This document shows positions 52,405 to 61,832 of a stretch of 64,000 nt of DNA, piece by piece. A program made the position numbers and the translations under genes. The stretch comes from Tessaracoccus sp. OS52. GTDB taxonomy: Bacteria > Actinomycetota > Actinomycetes > Propionibacteriales > Propionibacteriaceae. Position 1 is the first letter of the stretch. Each line of letters starts with the position of its first letter. The notes under the pieces were generated by a model. It was not told where the DNA came from. It saw only the letters and a list, made by a program, of their open reading frames with translations, and ran no database searches. The DNA lies in the NCBI RefSeq assembly GCF_020687685.1, contig NZ_JAJEWM010000002.1, positions 1 through 64,000 of the forward strand, given 5' to 3'.

Positions 52405-53007
52405 TCAGTCGAAGATCGGGCCGACGGTGCGGGTGCGCTTGAGCTCGAAGAAGCCCGGGTAGGCGGTGACCTTGACGAAGCCGTCGAACAGGTCGCCGGC
52501 CTCCTCGCCCTTCGGCGCCGGGGAGATGACCGGGCCGAACAGGCTCATCCCGTTGACCCGCAACACGGGCGTGCCCACCTCGTCGCCCACCGGGTCCATC
52601 CCCTCGTGGTGCGACTTACGAAGGGCGTCGTTCAGCTCGTCGGTGCGGGCGAGTTCGAGCAGGTCCGAGGAGAACCCGACGTCGGCAAGGGCCTTGGCGA
52701 CGGTGGCGTCCTCCTTGGGCTCGCGGCCCGGGTGGAAGCGGGTGCCGATGGCCGTGTAGAACTCCCGCAGCCCCTTGGAGCCGTGGGCCTGCTCGACGGC
52801 GAGCGCCGTCCGCGCGGGCGTCCAGGCGGCGTCCATCGCCTTGCGGTAGTCCTCCGGCAGGTCGCGGCCGTCATTGAGGACCGCGAGGCTCATGACGTGG
52901 AAGGTGGTCTGCACGTCGCGAACCTTCTCCACCTCAAGCATCCAGCGGGAGGTCATCCAGGCCCAGGGGCAGGTCGGGTCGAACCAGAAATCAACGGAAG
53001 TCGTCAT
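52405..53007 (-). CDS. DsbA-fold protein, mycothiol-dependent nitroreductase (Rv2466c) type
   Basis: A 200-residue DsbA-like thioredoxin fold with inserted helical domain. N-terminal '[20 protein letters not shown]' has a single active-site Cys (CPWA), where the M. tuberculosis Rv2466c enzyme has CPWC. '[20 protein letters not shown]' provides the cis-Pro. It is likely a mycothiol-linked reductase, which supports an actinobacterial host. ATG 53007. A hairpin follows. Confidence 0.82.
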   Translation of the reverse strand: MTTSVDFWFDPTCPWAWMTSRWMLEVEKVRDVQTTFHVMSLAVLNDGRDLPEDYRKAMDAAWTPARTALAVEQAHGSKGLREFYTAIGTRFHPGREPKEDATVAKALADVGFSSDLLELARTDELNDALRKSHHEGMDPVGDEVGTPVLRVNGMSLFGPVISPAPKGEEAGDLFDGFVKVTAYPGFFELKRTRTVGPIFD

Positions 53008-53083
53008 GGGCCCAATGCAACCACACGGCGCCAAGCAGGGGCGGCCACGTCCGGGTCGCCGTCGCACGCCCGCCGTCGGCCGG

Positions 53084-56065
53084 CTACGAGAACCGAACCA
53101 TGTTGTTCAGTATCCAGCGCGAATCCCACAGGTACCGGCTACCGCCTCCCTGGACCGGCTCCGTCACGATGAGCGACGCCCGCACGTAGGAACGGCAGCC
53201 GCCCCGGCCGGTGACGGCAGTGTCGCACTGAGTGCGCCATTGGCGCCCGTCCATCGCGGTCCAGGACATCTCCTTGCCCACCTCACCATTGCCGCCCAGC
53301 GGGTTGCCCTTCCACGCGCTGCGGGCCATCGGAAGATAGGTGAGGTTGTTGAACACCCAGCCGTTGACGACGGTGAACTTGCCGTCCTTCTGAACCACTG
53401 TCGACGCCATGATCTGGGTGCGGCAGCGCTGGGTCTGGGAATAGGGTTCGCACCGCGTGTCCCAGGTGCGCCCGTTGTACAGGTGGGTGCCGGGATTCGT
53501 GTAAACGTCGAATGGCTGCGCTGTGGGTTCGGGCACATCGGTGAACTGCACAACGATTCCGAACGTGTCGTAACCGCGCTCGGCAAGGGGCTCGAACGTG
53601 TAGGTGCCTTTCGCCGGGTATGTGCCCGCCGGGGTCAGTCTCCCGTTCACCATCCAACCGATGACGTGCGGCGACGGGCCTGGCAGGGTGTAGGTGTCGT
53701 TCGCCGTACCCGGCAGGTCCTGGTACTTGACGGACCCGGGGAGGCTGAGCGAACACAGAGCCGGCGACGGCGCGAAGGTCCAACTCGTCGTGCCCGTCAG
53801 CCGGTAGCCGGGTCGGGCGACGGCGGTGATCGGGATCTCCCTGACGGCGCCCACGGTGTAGGTCCCGGGGGCTCGCACGGTCGTCCCGGTCTTGTAGTCG
53901 AAGCCCTGGCCGGCAGCGAGGGTGTAGGTGTCGGCATGGTCACCGCATGCATCCACGAACTTCGGTGTGGGTGCCGTCACGGGAATGAGGCCGGTGCCGA
54001 CCGTGAGGTTCCCCGTTACTGCGGAGCGGGTGTCGGAGCCCTTGGCCGTGCGTCCCTGCGCATCCGTCGTCGAGATTTCCCAGGTGTAGGGTCCGTCCGC
54101 CACCACGGCACCTGCCTGGTCGCGAACGTCCCAGACGACGTCGCGGATGATCCCCGCCCGCGAGGCCGGCGTCGGGAGGGTGCGCACCACGCGTCCCGTC
54201 CAGTCCCGGATCGTCAGGGTGCCCGGGGTGACGTCGCGGGTGAAGTCGAACGAGGTCCGCCACGGTGCTGTCTGCGCCAATCCGGTGCCGGCAGCCGTCG
54301 AGCCCAGGAAGTACGGCTCGGAGGTGCCCCCGAACGGCAGTACCGAGATGTGGATGTCTCCGTCGGGCCGGCCGGTGCGGGAGTCGTCGGGCTCGGTCCA
54401 CGCGATCCGGTTTCCGTCCAGCGCCAGCACCCGAACCGAGAGGTCGAGGGCCGCCACCAGCGGCTTGCCCTGCTCGATTCGCGACAGGTCATAGATCAAC
54501 GCGCGATTGCGACGGTCGTCCCCGCGCCCTTGCAGGATGGCGATGCCGTCGCCGAGGAGCACGTCTGAGCCCCAGTGCTGGGAAGGCACCGCCAGTTCAG
54601 CCCCGACCCCCGTCGCCCAGTTCTCCACCGAGTCGTTGTCGCGCAGGATCCAGGCCCCCCACAGCTTGTGACGGGAGTCTGCCCATAGCTCACGCACCCG
54701 CAGACCGGTGGTCAGGTCGTAGATGCCGTTGGGTTCCAGGACGTTGGTCCCGAAGATGGCATGGATGGCGCGGTTCGGTCCGTAGCGCCGCGTCCCGTCC
54801 GGGCCGAACACGGCGTCGGAGTACCAGCCCGTTCCGGTGGCGACGGCGTATGGACCGGACAGGAACTCCACCGCGGCGGCGTCGAGTTCCACGCCGGGCT
54901 CATCGTCGAGGTGCCACTGGGTGCCGACGACGGCGCGCGCCCCCTGCGCGAGGACCGTGCGGCCGGCGAGCAGTGGCACCGGCTGGGCACCTCCGGTCAG
55001 GTCTTGGCGCCAGACGCCCTGCTCGGGCCAGAAGTATCTGCGGTCGTCCGTCCCGTACACGGCCGTGGGAGTCAGGGAAGCGGCTGTGATGGTCAGTTCC
55101 GAGTCGGGCACCGGGACCAGCCGGTCCACCGCATCGGCGCCGACGCGCCAGAGCCACCACGTCTCCGGGCCCTTGAGCATGCACACCACCTCCTCGTCGT
55201 CGATGCGGCAACCGGAGGCAGTCGACCCCGCGGGGATCGGGGCCAGCCGCCAGGAGCCACCGGCAAAGACGGAGATGCCGTCGTCGGCGACGACGAACAG
55301 TGCGGTTGCTCCCGGGAGCACCGTGCGCGCGGTGCCAGCAGGCCGTTCCCAGGTGTAGTCGGTGCAGACGCCCTCGGTGGCACCCCAGTCGGCATGGCAC
55401 CACTGCCTGGCTGCCGGCGCCTCGTAGGACTGGGTGAGACTTGCCCAACTGACGCCGCGCTCGCTGGTGCGCCACTGCGAGTCCCCCGGGACGCCTGCGA
55501 TGGAGTAGGCCTCGCCGCTGGCGACATCCATGACGTTGAGTCTGGCGTCCCTCCCAGGGATCAGGGCCCGACCCCGGTCCAGTCGCACCTCGGTGTACGT
55601 GGCGGGAATCAGTTCTGTCTGCGATCCCTCCCAGCTGTGGAAGACGTAGGTGTCTACGCCGGTTCCGGTCCTGAGGCCGACCCAGCCTTCAGCTCCGAGA
55701 TACGTGCCCACCCCCGGATCCGGCCGGGCAGTGGCTTCCCCCGTCGCGAGGTCGACGACGAGCAACTGGTCATTGTTCCTCAGCACGGCCCGACTGTCGG
55801 AACGCAGGCTCGCGGTCGCGGGCACTCCATCGGCGCCCGCGCCGTCGAAGTGCTGGATGACCTCGCCTTCGCCGTCGATCAGGGTCGCGCCACCCACCAG
55901 GAAGTGTCCGTCGTCGCTGGCCAACAAGCCGTTGGTCGCGCTTGGCCCCACCACACCCGGCAGGGACTCGACCGGCGTCAGCGTCCCCTCTGCGGCGGCC
56001 GGGGACGCTCCGACGCTGGTCGCCAGCAGCGCGGAGAGGGCAAGGGCAGCGACCTGACGGCGCAT
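53084..56065 (-). CDS. Large secreted repeat protein with FlgD-like Ig and Cys/Trp-rich C-terminal domain
   Basis: A 993-residue exported protein. Signal peptide about 1-25 (ASPAAA|EG). Residues 40-590 are beta-rich with repeated 'G.A.W.' blades and look like a propeller. About 603-680 is a FlgD-type Ig-like domain ('[20 protein letters not shown]', '[20 protein letters not shown]'). Ig-like material follows. The last 130 residues ('[20 protein letters not shown]', '[20 protein letters not shown]', '[20 protein letters not shown]') match the domain in the 26664-28106 peptidase. No catalytic motif recognised; probably a cell-surface adhesin or binding protein. Confidence 0.75.
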   Translation of the reverse strand: MRRQVAALALSALLATSVGASPAAAEGTLTPVESLPGVVGPSATNGLLASDDGHFLVGGATLIDGEGEVIQHFDGAGADGVPATASLRSDSRAVLRNNDQLLVVDLATGEATARPDPGVGTYLGAEGWVGLRTGTGVDTYVFHSWEGSQTELIPATYTEVRLDRGRALIPGRDARLNVMDVASGEAYSIAGVPGDSQWRTSERGVSWASLTQSYEAPAARQWCHADWGATEGVCTDYTWERPAGTARTVLPGATALFVVADDGISVFAGGSWRLAPIPAGSTASGCRIDDEEVVCMLKGPETWWLWRVGADAVDRLVPVPDSELTITAASLTPTAVYGTDDRRYFWPEQGVWRQDLTGGAQPVPLLAGRTVLAQGARAVVGTQWHLDDEPGVELDAAAVEFLSGPYAVATGTGWYSDAVFGPDGTRRYGPNRAIHAIFGTNVLEPNGIYDLTTGLRVRELWADSRHKLWGAWILRDNDSVENWATGVGAELAVPSQHWGSDVLLGDGIAILQGRGDDRRNRALIYDLSRIEQGKPLVAALDLSVRVLALDGNRIAWTEPDDSRTGRPDGDIHISVLPFGGTSEPYFLGSTAAGTGLAQTAPWRTSFDFTRDVTPGTLTIRDWTGRVVRTLPTPASRAGIIRDVVWDVRDQAGAVVADGPYTWEISTTDAQGRTAKGSDTRSAVTGNLTVGTGLIPVTAPTPKFVDACGDHADTYTLAAGQGFDYKTGTTVRAPGTYTVGAVREIPITAVARPGYRLTGTTSWTFAPSPALCSLSLPGSVKYQDLPGTANDTYTLPGPSPHVIGWMVNGRLTPAGTYPAKGTYTFEPLAERGYDTFGIVVQFTDVPEPTAQPFDVYTNPGTHLYNGRTWDTRCEPYSQTQRCRTQIMASTVVQKDGKFTVVNGWVFNNLTYLPMARSAWKGNPLGGNGEVGKEMSWTAMDGRQWRTQCDTAVTGRGGCRSYVRASLIVTEPVQGGGSRYLWDSRWILNNMVRFS

Positions 56066-56168
56066 CGGCGTGCTTTCTCGAGGACCACGACCACCGTGGT
56101 CGTTGGCTCAAGGTACCGACCGGCATCCAAGTCGTCCAGCGCGGGGCGCGATACGCACGTCCGGGAGG

Positions 56169-57212
56169 TCAGTACAGCGTCACGGCCGTGGCCTTGATGG
56201 CGGCCACCAGCCGCAGCCCCGGTTCGATCCCCAGTTCCGCGACGGCGTTCGTGGTCAGGTCCGCGGCGAGCGACTGGCCCGCGAGGTCCACCACCACCCG
56301 TGCCACCGGACCGCGGGGCTCCAGCGAGCGGACCACGACGTCGAAGGCGTTGCGCGGGCTGCCGTGGGGATCTCGAAGGTGCAACCCGACGGCGTTCGCG
56401 GGGATGCTGGCCCAGCCGGGTCCGGCGGTGGCGTCGTCGCCCATCAAGCCGGCGACGACGGTTCCGTCGGCCAGGCGCAGACCGCCGGAGACGAGTTCCC
56501 CCGTGAGCAGGTTGACGCCTGTGAAGTCGGCGAGGAACCGGCTGCGGGGCCGCGGTAGGACGTCGGCGACCGGTCCCTCCTCGACCACGCGGCCGGCATC
56601 CATCACCACGACGTGGGAAGCGAGGGTGAGGACGTCGAGCAGGTCGTGGGTGACCAGCACCGACGTGCGCCCCCGCAGGTGGGAGCGCAGCAGCCCGCGC
56701 ATTTCTGGGGCGGCCGCTGCGTCGAGGGCAGCCAGCGGCTCGTCGAGCAGGACCAGGTCGGGGTCGACGGCGAGCGCGCGCGCCAGTGCGACCCGCTGGG
56801 CCTGACCGCCGGAGAGTTGGGCCGGTCTGCGGGCGGCGAGGTCGACACAGCCGACGGCGGCCAGGTGCCGCAGGGCCTGGGACTGGGCCTCGGCCTTGCC
56901 GACGCCGTGCGCCCGGACCCCGAAGGCCGCGTTGGCCAGCACGTCGAGGTGCGGGAAGAGCAAAGCGCGCTGCTCCAGGAGTGCGAAGCCCCGACGGTGG
57001 GCGGGCACGAAGCCCCGCTCGTCGGCCAGCCGCCGGCCGAGCACCTCCACGGTGCCCTTGTCGGGGCGCAGGGCCCCCGACAGGAGCGCCACGAGCGTGG
57101 ACTTGCCCGCTCCGTTGGGCCCGACGACGGCGGTGCAGACACCCTCGGGCAGTTCGAGGTCCAGCTCGACGTCGCGCACCCGCACGGTGGCGGCCACCCT
57201 CGTCCCGCTCAC
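56169..57212 (-). CDS. modC: Molybdate ABC transporter ATP-binding protein
   Basis: A 347-residue ATPase: Walker A 'GPNGAGKST', signature 'AQLSGGQAQRVALARAL', Walker B 'DLVLLDEPLAALD', switch His in 'VLVTHDLLDV', then C-terminal molybdate-binding (TOBE/MOP-like) regions ('FDVVVRSLEPRGPVARVVVD', 'LRLVAAIKATAVTLY'). Third gene of modA-modB-modC; GTG overlaps the modB stop (GTGA). Confidence 0.92.
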   Translation of the reverse strand: MSGTRVAATVRVRDVELDLELPEGVCTAVVGPNGAGKSTLVALLSGALRPDKGTVEVLGRRLADERGFVPAHRRGFALLEQRALLFPHLDVLANAAFGVRAHGVGKAEAQSQALRHLAAVGCVDLAARRPAQLSGGQAQRVALARALAVDPDLVLLDEPLAALDAAAAPEMRGLLRSHLRGRTSVLVTHDLLDVLTLASHVVVMDAGRVVEEGPVADVLPRPRSRFLADFTGVNLLTGELVSGGLRLADGTVVAGLMGDDATAGPGWASIPANAVGLHLRDPHGSPRNAFDVVVRSLEPRGPVARVVVDLAGQSLAADLTTNAVAELGIEPGLRLVAAIKATAVTLY

Positions 57213-57985
57213 GATCCCACCCTGATCCGCCGGCTGAACCTCGCCGAGACCGCGACGACCACCAGCGCCACCACGACGAGCACCAGCGCGAGCGCCAGCG
57301 CCAGGTCGGCGTCCTGTTCCCGGACCAGGTAGACCAGCAGCGGCATGGTGCGGGTGGTGCCTGCGAGGGAGCCGGCGAAGGTCAGTGTCGCCCCGAACTC
57401 CCCCAGCGCCCGGGCGAACGTCAGGGCGGTTCCGGAAACCAGTGCGGGCATGGCCATCGGCAGCGTGACGCGCAGCAGCACCCGCGTCGGGGAGGCTCCC
57501 AGGTTGGCGGCGACGGTGCCGTAGTCGCCGGAGTCAGCCCGCAGCGCGCCCTCGAGCGCGATCACCAGGAACGGCATGGCCACGAACACCTGCGCCACGA
57601 CGACGGCCGCGGTCGTGAAACCGATCTCGATCCCCCACGCGGACAGCTGCTGCCCGACCAGGCCGCGGCGCCCCAGCGTCGCGAGCAGCGCCAGGCCCGC
57701 CACCACCGGCGGCAGCACCATGGGGATGGTCACGATCGTGCGCACCACCGTCGCCCACCGGCCCTCCAGTCGGGCCATCACCAGCGCCAGCGGGACGCCC
57801 AGCAGGAACGAGACCGACGTCGCCACCAGACAGGTGACCAGCGACAGGACCAGCGCCTGCCGGGCAGCCCCGGTCCCGAGCAGTCCCGGAAGTTCGCCCC
57901 AAGGGATCCGCGCGAGCATCCCTGCCAGCGGGACGACGAGGAACGCCAGCCCGATCCCGAACGGCAGCCAGGTCCACCTGGGCAT
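57209..57985 (-). CDS. modB: Molybdate ABC transporter permease
   Basis: A 258-residue permease with five or six helices. The EAA loop is 'TVAANLGASPTRVLLRVTLP' and 'ALGEFGATLTFAGSLAGTTR' is the highly conserved ModB/CysT-type segment. ATG overlaps the modA stop (TGATG). Together with modA and modC it supplies molybdate for the cofactor genes that follow. Confidence 0.92.
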   Translation of the reverse strand: MPRWTWLPFGIGLAFLVVPLAGMLARIPWGELPGLLGTGAARQALVLSLVTCLVATSVSFLLGVPLALVMARLEGRWATVVRTIVTIPMVLPPVVAGLALLATLGRRGLVGQQLSAWGIEIGFTTAAVVVAQVFVAMPFLVIALEGALRADSGDYGTVAANLGASPTRVLLRVTLPMAMPALVSGTALTFARALGEFGATLTFAGSLAGTTRTMPLLVYLVREQDADLALALALVLVVVALVVVAVSARFSRRIRVGS

Positions 57986-58722
57986 CAGGGCGCCCCGAAG
58001 CCGCGGGCCGCCAGTACGGCCTGGCCGTCGGTGGACGTGACGACTTCGATGAACGCGGCCGCCTCCACGCCGGAGCCACCCCTGACGGAGACGATCCAGT
58101 ACTCGTTGGGGTGGTCCTCGGCGGCGGGGACGTCGATGACGTCCACAGCGTCGCCTGCGGCGGCGGCGTCGGTGGCGTAGACGAAGCCGGCGTCGGCCTC
58201 ACCGGAGGTGACCTTGCCCAGGACGTCGGTGACCTTGGTCTCCTCCGAGACCGGGCTCAGACGCACGCCCAGATCGTCGGCCAGCGCCGCCGTCGCACGA
58301 CCACACGGCACCTCCGGTGCGCACACCACCAGCTTGGCGCCGGCCAGGGAGTCATCGAGTCCGGTGATCCCGGCCGGGTTGCCGGGCGGGGTCACCAGGA
58401 CCAGGACGTTGGTTGCCAACCGGACGGGGTCGCCTTCCGTGAGGCCTGCTTCGACGGCGCGCTCCATCGTTGCGGTGTCCGCGGCGGCGAACACGTCGGC
58501 GGGGGCGCCGCCGGCGAGCTGGTCCACGAGGGCGGCCGACCCGTCGAAGGAGAAGGCGACCTCGATGTCCTGGGTCTGCGCGATCTCCTCGAACGGACCC
58601 GCGAGCGAGGCGGCGGCGAGGACGACGGGGGCCTGCTCGGCGTGGGCGGCACAGGCGGTGACCAGCGGGGTGACCGCGGCCAACAGGGCCACCACCCGTC
58701 TGCGCGAGCGGTCCGCCGTCAT
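57985..58722 (-). CDS. modA: Molybdate-binding lipoprotein
   Basis: A 245-residue solute-binding protein. Signal 'VVALLAAVTPLVTAC' with lipobox Cys; 'VVLAAASLAGPFEEIAQ', 'FSFDGSAALVDQLAGGAPAD' and 'GEADAGFVYATDA' are ModA-like oxyanion-binding regions. ATG 58722; the longer reading runs into the divergent promoter of the mog gene. First gene of modABC. Confidence 0.92.
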   Translation of the reverse strand: MTADRSRRRVVALLAAVTPLVTACAAHAEQAPVVLAAASLAGPFEEIAQTQDIEVAFSFDGSAALVDQLAGGAPADVFAAADTATMERAVEAGLTEGDPVRLATNVLVLVTPPGNPAGITGLDDSLAGAKLVVCAPEVPCGRATAALADDLGVRLSPVSEETKVTDVLGKVTSGEADAGFVYATDAAAAGDAVDVIDVPAAEDHPNEYWIVSVRGGSGVEAAAFIEVVTSTDGQAVLAARGFGAP

Positions 58723-58799
58723 GGGGCGACGATAGCATCGGCGCTTTGTCCGGGAGGGGCAGCGGACGGGAGGCAGCGGCGGTGTCCTAGGCTCGTGGC

Positions 58800-59288
58800 A
58801 TGCCAATTCGTGCAGCGGTCATCACCATCTCCGATCGCGCCTTCAACGACGTGTACGAGGACCGCTCCGGGCCCGTCGCCCGGGACGCCCTGGTGGCCGC
58901 CGGGTTCGACTGCGCCGACATCGTCATCGTCCCCGACGACTCCCAGCGGATCTTCGCCGCCATCCACCACGCCATCCACGACGGCGCGCGCCTTGTCCTC
59001 ACCACGGGCGGCACCGGCGTCTCCCCCCGCGACGTCACCCCGGAGGCAACCGCCCAGCTAGGCGGCCAGGAACTGCCCGGCATCGCGGAGGCCATCCGTC
59101 GCAAGGGTCTGGAGAACACCCCGTTCGCCATCGCCTCGCGGGGCATCAGCGTCGTCGTCCGCGACGGTGACCGCTCGGCCCTCGTGGTCAACGCGCCCGG
59201 CTCACGGGGTGGTGCGCGCGACGCCACCGCCGTCGTGATCCCGGTGGTCGAGCACATCCTCGGACAGCTCGACGGCCTGAGCCACTAG
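58800..59288 (+). CDS. moaB: Molybdopterin adenylyltransferase/MoaB-type protein
   Basis: A 162-residue MoaB/Mog fold: 'AAVITISDRAFNDVYEDRSG', 'LVLTTGGTGVSPRDVTPEAT' and 'ALVVNAPGSRGGARDA'. It adenylylates molybdopterin before molybdate insertion by MoeA. Divergent from modA (77 nt). The last 4 nt overlap the end of convergent moaC. Confidence 0.9.
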   Translation: MPIRAAVITISDRAFNDVYEDRSGPVARDALVAAGFDCADIVIVPDDSQRIFAAIHHAIHDGARLVLTTGGTGVSPRDVTPEATAQLGGQELPGIAEAIRRKGLENTPFAIASRGISVVVRDGDRSALVVNAPGSRGGARDATAVVIPVVEHILGQLDGLSH

Positions 59289-59755
59289 TCGCGGCGCCAG
59301 TCCCCCGAACGGCCACCCGACTTCGCGGTGACGCGGGCGTTCACGATCTCCGCGCTGCGGTCCACGCCCTTGACCATGTCGACGATGGCAAGTGCGGCCA
59401 CGGTGGCGGCGGTCAGCGCCTCCATCTCCACGCCCGTCCGGTCAGCGGTGCGCACCTCGGCCTCGATCTCGACGCCGTCGTCGACGATCACGAGGTCCAC
59501 CCGCGCCCCGTGGACGCCGATGACGTGGGCCAACGGCAGCAGGTCCGGCACCCGCTTCGTCGCGGCGATCCCGGCCACGCGGGCGACGGCGAGCACGTCG
59601 CCCTTGGGGACGGTGCCGTCGCGCAGGGCGGTGACCACGCCGTCGGAACAGGTGACCTTGGCGCGGGCGGTGGCCGAGCGGACGGTGGGCTGCTTGGCGG
59701 TGACGTCGACCATACGGGCCTGGCCCGCGGCGTCGAGGTGGCTGAACTCAGGCAT
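59285..59755 (-). CDS. moaC: Cyclic pyranopterin monophosphate synthase MoaC
   Basis: A 156-residue MoaC: 'MVDVTAKQPTVRSATARAKV', 'GIAATKRVPDLLPLAHVIGV' (the KxTxxLIPLCH-like region), 'TGVEMEALTAATVAALAIVD' and 'MVKGVDRSAEI'. It makes cPMP together with MoaA, not seen here. ATG overlaps the moeA stop by 8 nt, so the order moaE-moeA-moaC is one operon, apart from repeats between moaE and moeA. Confidence 0.93.
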   Translation of the reverse strand: MPEFSHLDAAGQARMVDVTAKQPTVRSATARAKVTCSDGVVTALRDGTVPKGDVLAVARVAGIAATKRVPDLLPLAHVIGVHGARVDLVIVDDGVEIEAEVRTADRTGVEMEALTAATVAALAIVDMVKGVDRSAEIVNARVTAKSGGRSGDWRRD

Positions 59756-60953
59756 TGGTGTCGAAGACCTCCAGGACGTCGCCGGGGCGGATCTGCCCGA
59801 CGTCTTCGGGGACGACGGCGAGCGCGTCGGCCAGGTGCAGGGAAGCGACGGCGTGGGACCCGGACCCCAGCCGGTGAGCTGGGCGGATGCCGTCGGGGGT
59901 GGTGGTCACGGGGACATACTGCCGACGGTTTGGCGGGGTGGTCCAGCCTTCGACGACGTTGGCGCGGCGGGTGGGCAGGCCGACCGGCCGACCGGCCAGC
60001 CGCGCGATGAGCGGGCGCACGAACAGCCAGGCGGAGACGAACACGCTGACCGGGTTGCCGGGCAGTGCGAGGAGAGGCACCTTGGCGCCCCGGACCTCCC
60101 AGTGGCCGACGCCCTGCGGCTTGCCGGGCTGCATTGCCACCTTCACGAACTCGACGTCGCCGGCGGTGGCCTGCCGGACCACCTCGAAGGCACCCGCGGA
60201 GACGCCGCCCGTGGTGACGATCAGGTCGGCGTCGGCGCCGGCCAGCGCCTGGAGGAAGTCTTCCGTGGCGTCGCCGACTCTCACGACGTCGGCCACCCGC
60301 CCCCCGAACTGCCTGACCAACCCGGCCAGCAGGAGGCTGTTGGAGTCAGGGATCTGCCCGGGTCCGAGCGGCTCGCCGGGCGCGACGAGTTCGGAACCGG
60401 TGGCCACCACGAGCACGCGCGGCCGGGTGGTCACAAGCCACTCCCCCAGGCCCACCGACGCCGCCGCCGCAGCCGCAGCCGAGGTGGCGCGCGCGCCCTC
60501 GGACAGCACGACGTCGCCGACGCCGACGTCCTCGCCCCGCCGTCGGATGTGACGCCCCGGGACGGGCGCGGTCCGTACCTCGACGCGGCGCGGCAGCGGA
60601 GAGTCGCCCGGTGGCTGGTCGGTGTCCTCGACCGGGACGACGGCGTCGGCGCCGGCGGGCATCGGGGCGCCGGTCATGATGCGCATCGCCTGCCCGGGCG
60701 CGAGGGGCGTCGACGCGGCGGTTCCGGCCGGGATGTCGCCGGCCACGTCCACCACGCAGGGTGCCGCGGCGACGTCGTCGGCGCGCACGGCGAAGCCGTC
60801 CATCGCCGAGTTGTCGAATGGTGGGACCGGGAGCCGCGCGATCACAGCTTCAGCGAGCACGGCGTCGGGATCCGCACCCACAGGGACTCGCACCGCCGGC
60901 AATGGCTTCGCCAACGCCAGTACCGCGTCCAGATGCTCCTCGACCGTCCGCAT
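59748..60953 (-). CDS. moeA: Molybdopterin molybdenumtransferase MoeA
   Basis: A 401-residue MoeA: 'PPFDNSAMDGFAVRADDV', 'MRIMTGAPMPAGADAVVPVE', 'DSNSLLLAGLV', 'LIVTTGGVSAGAFEVV' and 'LALPGNPVSVFVS' (the GNPVS of family members). It inserts molybdate into adenylated molybdopterin. ATG 60953 after GAAGGGGAGG is chosen. The reading frame continues upstream through 96-bp repeats as an artefact. Confidence 0.92.
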   Translation of the reverse strand: MRTVEEHLDAVLALAKPLPAVRVPVGADPDAVLAEAVIARLPVPPFDNSAMDGFAVRADDVAAAPCVVDVAGDIPAGTAASTPLAPGQAMRIMTGAPMPAGADAVVPVEDTDQPPGDSPLPRRVEVRTAPVPGRHIRRRGEDVGVGDVVLSEGARATSAAAAAAASVGLGEWLVTTRPRVLVVATGSELVAPGEPLGPGQIPDSNSLLLAGLVRQFGGRVADVVRVGDATEDFLQALAGADADLIVTTGGVSAGAFEVVRQATAGDVEFVKVAMQPGKPQGVGHWEVRGAKVPLLALPGNPVSVFVSAWLFVRPLIARLAGRPVGLPTRRANVVEGWTTPPNRRQYVPVTTTPDGIRPAHRLGSGSHAVASLHLADALAVVPEDVGQIRPGDVLEVFDTNA

Positions 60954-61016
60954 GCCTCCCCTTCCGATGCCCCGACGATAGACCAGCCCACGCTGTCGGC
61001 ACTCCCGTTCCGCTAG

Positions 61017-61260
61017 CTGTGCGATCGCTGCTCCGACGCCGAGCACACAACGCACACCCAGGCGGGTCGTCGGGCGCCCCCACCAGCCCCGGACGGACAC
61101 CCGCGGCCTTGGTTGTGCGATCGCTGCTCCGACGCCGAGCACACAACGCACACCCAAGCGGGTCGTCGGGCTCTCCCACCAGCCCCGGACGGACCCCCGC
61201 GGCCTTGGCTGTGCGATCGCTGCTCCGACGCCGAGCACACAACGCACACCCAGGCGGGTC
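61017..61260. repeat. Tandem 96-bp repeat, about 2.5 copies, between moaE and moeA
   Basis: GCGATCGC occurs at 61021, 61117 and 61213, exactly 96 bp apart, and the sequence between is over 90% identical by eye. The last copy stops at GGCGGGTC. As 96 is divisible by 3, several frames stay open (the minus frame joins moeA, another gives CDRCSDAEH repeats), but none has ribosome sites. It fills the 60954-61279 gap, where I see no other feature. Confidence 0.85.
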
Positions 61261-61279
61261 ACGACGTCGGCGGCGCCTG

Positions 61280-61693
61280 TCAGGGCAGACCGGTCCAGTC
61301 AGCGGTGCCGTCCGGGTAGCGCTGGTGCTTCCAGATGGGAACCTGCTCCTTCACCCGGTCCACGAGGTCACTCGCGCAGCTGAATGCCTGGTGTCGGTGC
61401 GAGGCCGCCACGACGGCAAGCAGCGCGACGTCCCCGATCTCCAGGCCTCCAACCCGGTGGACCACGGCGATGGCGTGGACGCCCTCGCGGTCGGCGAACT
61501 CCTCGGCCACCTGGCGCAGGACCTCGGGAGCGCTCGGGTGACAGGAGTAGGACAGCGACGACACCTCGCGTCCGCCGTCGTGGTTGCGGACGGCGCCGGC
61601 GAAGGTGACGACGGCGCCAGCCTGCTGGTCCTCCACGAGGGCGGTGACTGCCGCGACGTCGATCGGCTCCTCGGAGACGGCGGCCAGGCGCAC
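61280..61693 (-). CDS. moaE: Molybdopterin synthase catalytic subunit MoaE
   Basis: A 137-residue MoaE: 'VVTFAGAVRNHDGGREVSSL', 'GVHAIAVVHRVGGLEIGDVA', 'SHRHQAFSCASDLVDRVKEQ' and 'VPIWKHQRYPDGTADW' (KxxxxYxDG-type active site with Lys). It acts with MoaD. GTG 61693 is used since MoaE proteins begin near 'VRLAAVSEEPIDV'; the longer frame is repeat DNA. No ribosome site seen, so the start is tentative. Confidence 0.88.
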   Translation of the reverse strand: MRLAAVSEEPIDVAAVTALVEDQQAGAVVTFAGAVRNHDGGREVSSLSYSCHPSAPEVLRQVAEEFADREGVHAIAVVHRVGGLEIGDVALLAVVAASHRHQAFSCASDLVDRVKEQVPIWKHQRYPDGTADWTGLP

Positions 61694-61731
61694 GACGACG
61701 CCCGGGTCGGATGAGGACTGCTGGGGTGATC

Positions 61732-61803
61732 TCGACACGCTCGCTCCGCTCGCTACCCGATCAACGGAAGTCACGCTCGCTCCGCTCGCTACCCGATCCA
61801 CGG
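61732..61803. repeat. Two copies of a dispersed CTCGCTCCGCTCGCTAC element
   Basis: CACGCTCGCTCCGCTCGCTA at 61736 and again at 61772, each followed by CCCGATC(A/C)ACGG; a degenerate third follows at about 61806 (CACGCCCGCCACTCGATC). This short sequence is familiar from intergenic regions of many actinobacterial genomes, often in multiple sites. It separates moaE from the transporter gene. Confidence 0.7.
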
Positions 61804-61832
61804 AACCACGCCCGCCACTCGATCAGCCGACA

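Noticed and set aside
61017-61260. Repeat protein with CDRCSDAEHTTHTQAG units, or N-terminal extension of MoeA
   Set aside because: No start with ribosome site; open frames result from the 96-bp period and high GC; MoeA has a good ATG at 60953.
61696-61801. Longer MoaE start at 61801
   Set aside because: The extension translates the dispersed repeat (VDRVASGAS twice) and does not look like MoaE.
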